Assembly: GCA_037576215.1 (NCBI GenBank)
Contig: JBANDB010000002.1
Coordinates: 6,262,001 to 6,326,000, forward strand
DNA length: 64,000 bases
Direction: 5' to 3'
From: Armillaria gallica
Lineage: Eukaryota; Basidiomycota; Agaricomycetes; Agaricales; Physalacriaceae
In this document: piece by piece, positions 60,342 to 64,000 of the stretch
How the letters are laid out: each line of letters opens with the position of its first letter
Numbering within the stretch: the first letter of the stretch is position 1
Made by a program: the position numbers and the translations under genes
Notes under the pieces: model-generated
What the model saw: the letters and a program-made list of their open reading frames with translations, nothing else
The model's database searches: none
Told to the model about the DNA's origin: nothing

Positions 60342-62410
60342 AATGCCCACTTGCTCTTACTGTGACCATTGACATTTTATAACAACTGCAGCACTCAAAC
60401 AACACTTGCAAGGCTCTGCTCTTCTTCACCCCTACTGCAAGCTGTGTGATCGACAGTTTGCCGGCGTTCAGTCATTAAAAGCTGTGAATGCCTTGCCTTG
60501 CTTCGAGTGTCTGATTTCTCAGTTCTCATCAATCCTTAGCATATGGACGACAAACACCAACCTACCTTTGACTGCATGGAGTGTAGTTGATTGTTTAGAT
60601 CACAAGTCTCGCTCGGCGAGCATTATCGTGGCTCTCCTAACCACCCTAACTGTCCCGTTTGCAGACGAGGGTTCTGGACTCAAGGTTTGGTCAACTTCGT
60701 AAGTGCTTCAACATACCAAGTGATATCGTAACCTCACAGTAGATTTTAGCACCACGAGGAGTGCCATCCACAGTTGACCTGTGAAACTTGTGGTTTGACA
60801 ATGTATGACGAAAAAATGCCAAAACACTACAGGGAATCTCCACAGCATCTAAAATGTCGTTCATGTGACCAAGGCTTCAGAAATGACCCAGATTACAATC
60901 TGGTATGGTGTTATTCTGACTGATGAATATGAAGCTTATATGCTCCAAAACGACATAGCATTGCACCACCGTCCATTCAGACATGCAGTGTGTCGAATGT
61001 GATTGGCAATTCTTCGATATCGAAGCACTCCAGAATCATTACAATAATTCTCTTCAACATCCGAAATGTAAGCAGTGTGGGAAGGGTTTTGCCGATGAGA
61101 ATAAATATGCCACTGTAAGCTCTATTTATTTCTCGCTCCAGCATGGCGATTCATCTGAACATTAGCACATCGCTACACATTCTCCTACATCCTCGGCACT
61201 GACCGTTCCCATACCACAGACTCCTCGTGCCATATTTTCAAAGGTACTAGTAGGGCCAATGACACCACTCCATTATGAACAACTAAATATATGTTATATC
61301 GTGTAGACCGTTTCTGTGTACGAGTCGAACCCCCCCCGGACCTTCTTGTCACAACCAAAAACCCATATTACCCCATGGCTCGGCACCCATACAACCATCT
61401 TCAACTACTGCCTTCAAAGTAGGTTTACATTGCTATTTATATTCCTTGAAACTTACAGCATTCTAGATCAACAACAACTTCGGCGATCTCCTTCAGCCTA
61501 CTTTATCTTGGTGGAGTCCTCAGACTGTTCAAGGGACGGTTTCAGTATGGGTAGTATTATTGAGCGAGGCTACCATTGCTGATCCATAGATTAGCCGATC
61601 TGCAAAGCAGAAGACTGGGACGACATCCTTGCACCATCTTTGGTGGCTTTGATGGTCCAAAAACTTGTCGATGACACACCAGAAGAACAAACTTACTTTG
61701 ACAAAGTCTCCCTTCCCCCATCTGGTCCATCCTGTTGGACTGTGGTACGTCAATTTAGCTGCGCATATGCCGCCATTTTATTTATGACACAATACGAAGC
61801 AGTCACATACTGTGAAGTACGATCCATTTGGGGACATTCCGAGTCCTGTATCTGAAACGTGGATCGCTGACAACGGCTACAGGTATTGTTATTATGCATT
61901 GACATTCTCAGATACTAAAAGTATTACCCAGCTCACCAGACATCGCAAGACCAGCATCTCCAGTGGCATCATCGGCGCCTTCAGCGTTTTCTGGGATGAA
62001 TGAACTTTCTCCCACGGCATTGATTTTTCCCCCTTTCACAATGACGTCTGACCACTGCCGACTGGGCTCTGAGTCGAATTTGTCTGGTGATTCTAGTGGA
62101 TCATATTCCCTTCCAGGCAGTTCGGTGCCATCCACCGGTAGCACAAGGGAGTACTCGCCCTTGCCCTTGCCTTCTCCCTCATGCCTGTGTTGTTGTCTAT
62201 GCATGGCTGATCCGTGCAATGACGCCACCTTCACCATATGTGGTCATGTTTTTTGCTACAGGTAAGCATTTGTTTCTTGTCTGCTGTATCTACTGACACC
62301 TTGTTGTCAGTTGTATTACAAATGAGGTCATTGCAACGTCCAGGTGCCCCGTTTGTTGCACCCCTATGTTGTTATACTGTTTATTCAGACTAGACTCAAG
62401 GACCACGTAG
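60342..62410 (+). CDS. C2H2 zinc-finger and RING-finger protein, probably an E3 ligase-like host gene
   Basis: Multi-exon. From ATG at 60342 (MPTCSYC) come several C2H2-type fingers: C..C with LKQHLQGS, CKLCDRQFAGVQSL, CETCGLTMYDEKMPKHYRESPQH, CRSCDQGF, then CVECDWQFFDIEALQNHYNNSLQH and CKQCGKGF (60780-61110). After Ser/Pro-rich exons, a C3HC4 RING appears at about 62176-62360: CCLCMADP, then CGHVFCYS across an intron (donor GTAAGC at about 62263), then CITNEVIATSRCPVC. The stop is at 62408-62410. RING domains of this form recruit E2 enzymes for ubiquitin transfer, and the fingers would provide nucleic acid or protein binding. An in-frame TGA at 60370-60372 inside the first finger is odd: start, splice model or gene integrity may be wrong there. 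Confidence 0.6.
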
Positions 62411-64000
62411 ACCCCCATTGCAGGGTCTCACATACATATAATAAGTACATCTTTTGTGTACTTCATCAGGACAAGGATTGTTTGCTATGTGCTTCCGGGT
62501 CAGTAATACATAGGACTAGTACGCATGGTATGTAGCTCAGGTACCATCACAGTAAGGTAGATAGCTTTTGGATAGCGGCCTGTACCTCTTGTGTTTGCAT
62601 GTACATATTAGTGTAAGCGCTAAAATTTTGACGTTGAAAATGGATACAGACACTAGTGCTTGAGGGCTAACGCATCTGTGCGGCAGGTCCGATTCCTACA
62701 TATTTTTTTCCCTGCATGCTTATGATCATAAGCAGCAGTGAAGTAGTGGTAGAAGATGAAAGGCATGATACCCATTCACAGGTGTTATTTTCTGCCCTGC
62801 CCATTATTCTGTGCGCCTAGCCTATTCTGTCACACTTCAAATCGCAATTTCATGCTGGTTCAGGTCAAAATGCATATTTGGTTAAGTTTAAATTACTCAT
62901 GCCTACACAAAGGGTACATAGCAGTAACTAGATCACACGGAAGCAGGAAAGGATTCTGTACCTTTTCGAATGTTTGAGCCTTATTGCAATGGTCCTAGGC
63001 TTCTGACTCTCTGCCCTCCAACATTGGAGTCTTTACCTCCATGCTCGTAATCCAGCTGTTGATCTCTTCCTCATCACAATCCTGTCAGAAACTAGGATGC
63101 GAAATGACGTTCCTCGTATTTGCAGGTAGATTTGAGTTCAGCTTCAACAGATGCTTTGCCCAGAAAGAGTTGACAGATGGCGGATAAGCCAAGATAGACA
63201 CGGGGTAGTTTTGACAACAAAAGGTATACATGCCTTGCCGTGGGCTGGATGAAGGTATCATCCCACAATGCAATTATCCAGTAGGGCGAGTAGTATACAT
63301 GGCCTAGTCACAATTGAAAAGCAGTATGGCAGATGTGGAAGTAATGAGTGACTGCTCAGTGCATGGTCAGGCATATTGAACAGATGCCGCATATCCCAGT
63401 CAAGGTAGATGAAAAGGAAAACAGGCTATTTGAAGTTTATCGTATACAACAGTTAAGAGTCCAGTATCAAAAATGGAGAGTGTCTGGTGTTGGTCCTACA
63501 GCTAGTAGCGGAACAGAGATGCAGTGCGCCGTGGAGGTGAGAATGAGGGTGTGATTATTGTTGACCACGACGATGTTGAAGGGGAATGGGTTCTAAATCG
63601 TAATCTCCCATGTCGAGAATGGGAGTATATGCAAAGGTGGGGGAGAAAGGGGGTGCGGTGAGGGTGATAGCCATATATATTGATTCAGGGCTGGAGTAGC
63701 AGTCATTGGGGGTAACATTTGCCACATCCTCGCCATCTGGGTTCATTGGCTATTTGAGTCAGAAGTCGATGCCCAGATGGGCGTCAGCATCGCTTCCGCT
63801 TTTGAATGTCAGGAAGCCAATCCTTATCTCTCCTTCTATGCCTCCCAGCAGCATTTTCTCTACTCTGCACTGTCCTCTGCCACGTCACTCCTTCTCATTT
63901 GAAGTTCTCTGTCCCTCCCATTGTCGTCCTTGTCCTGAGGGTTATCATCGGTACCATAATTGGGTTCGTGGTAAAGGAGTCATTCCGCGGTGAGATGAGA
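62411..64000. other. Right end of window, no recognised gene
   Basis: Open frames near 63348-63554 (plus), 63746-63555 (minus) and 63706-63993 (plus) have no recognisable motifs; a gene could begin beyond the window. A T-run at 62702-62708 follows a box-B-like GGTCCGATTCC, rejected as a tRNA. Confidence 0.25.

Noticed and set aside
62667..62708. Possible tRNA 3' half with a box-B-like GGTCCGATTCC and a T-run
   Set aside because: No D arm, box A or acceptor stem pairing could be found upstream.

Overview
This window looks like nuclear DNA of an Agaricomycete basidiomycete. The evidence is short GT..AG introns of about 50-60 nt, a fungal Zn2Cys6 transcription factor, a C2H2/RING protein, caspase-fold proteins with a C-terminal region I recall from Agaricomycetes, and many decayed fungal transposons (Helitron, hAT-like, Tc1/mariner-type MITE, Ty3/Gypsy, LINE, KDZ-type). 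Most of the sequence is repeat-derived. No rRNA, CRISPR array or convincing tRNA was seen. Family assignments rest on motif recognition by eye.

Layout. 0-4.2 kb: a CpG-decayed copy of the C-terminal half of a metacaspase gene (minus strand), broken by a 2.05-kb hAT-like insertion with an exact 8-bp target duplication; that insertion carries a 437-bp TA-flanked MITE. 4.3-13.5 kb: an unrecognised spliced-looking gene fragment, then a dead Helitron with readable HUH/Y2 replicase, Pif1-like helicase and a C-terminal ubiquitin-protease-like domain. 14-22.6 kb: a CpG-retaining island with two head-to-head, apparently intact paralogous metacaspase genes. Both share exon structure, upstream sequence and a roughly 130-bp promoter-side repeat. 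22.8-38.9 kb: two direct copies of a block of 6.6-7.4 kb carrying the same set of unrecognised intron-rich genes, on either side of a truncated Ty3/Gypsy fragment. The first copy is strongly CpG-decayed; the second is less so. 38.9-58.1 kb: two inverted arms (about 43.8 to 41.1 kb, and 56.0 to 57.8 kb) derived from a KDZ-type transposase tail plus an expanded Agaricomycete family of unknown function. The arms are flanked by repeated GTCTTAAGAC palindromes. Between them lie a Zn2Cys6 transcription factor gene, an integrase remnant and a LINE tail. 60.3-62.4 kb: a C2H2 zinc-finger/RING gene. The rest is intergenic.

Functionally, only the two metacaspases, the Zn2Cys6 regulator and possibly the C2H2/RING gene look like working host genes. 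The metacaspases keep the His/Cys dyad, and they are paralogues of the dead copy 10 kb away. The strongest global pattern is CpG loss (CG to TG/CA) in repeats, with CpG retained over the metacaspase pair, as expected from cytosine methylation of duplicated DNA.
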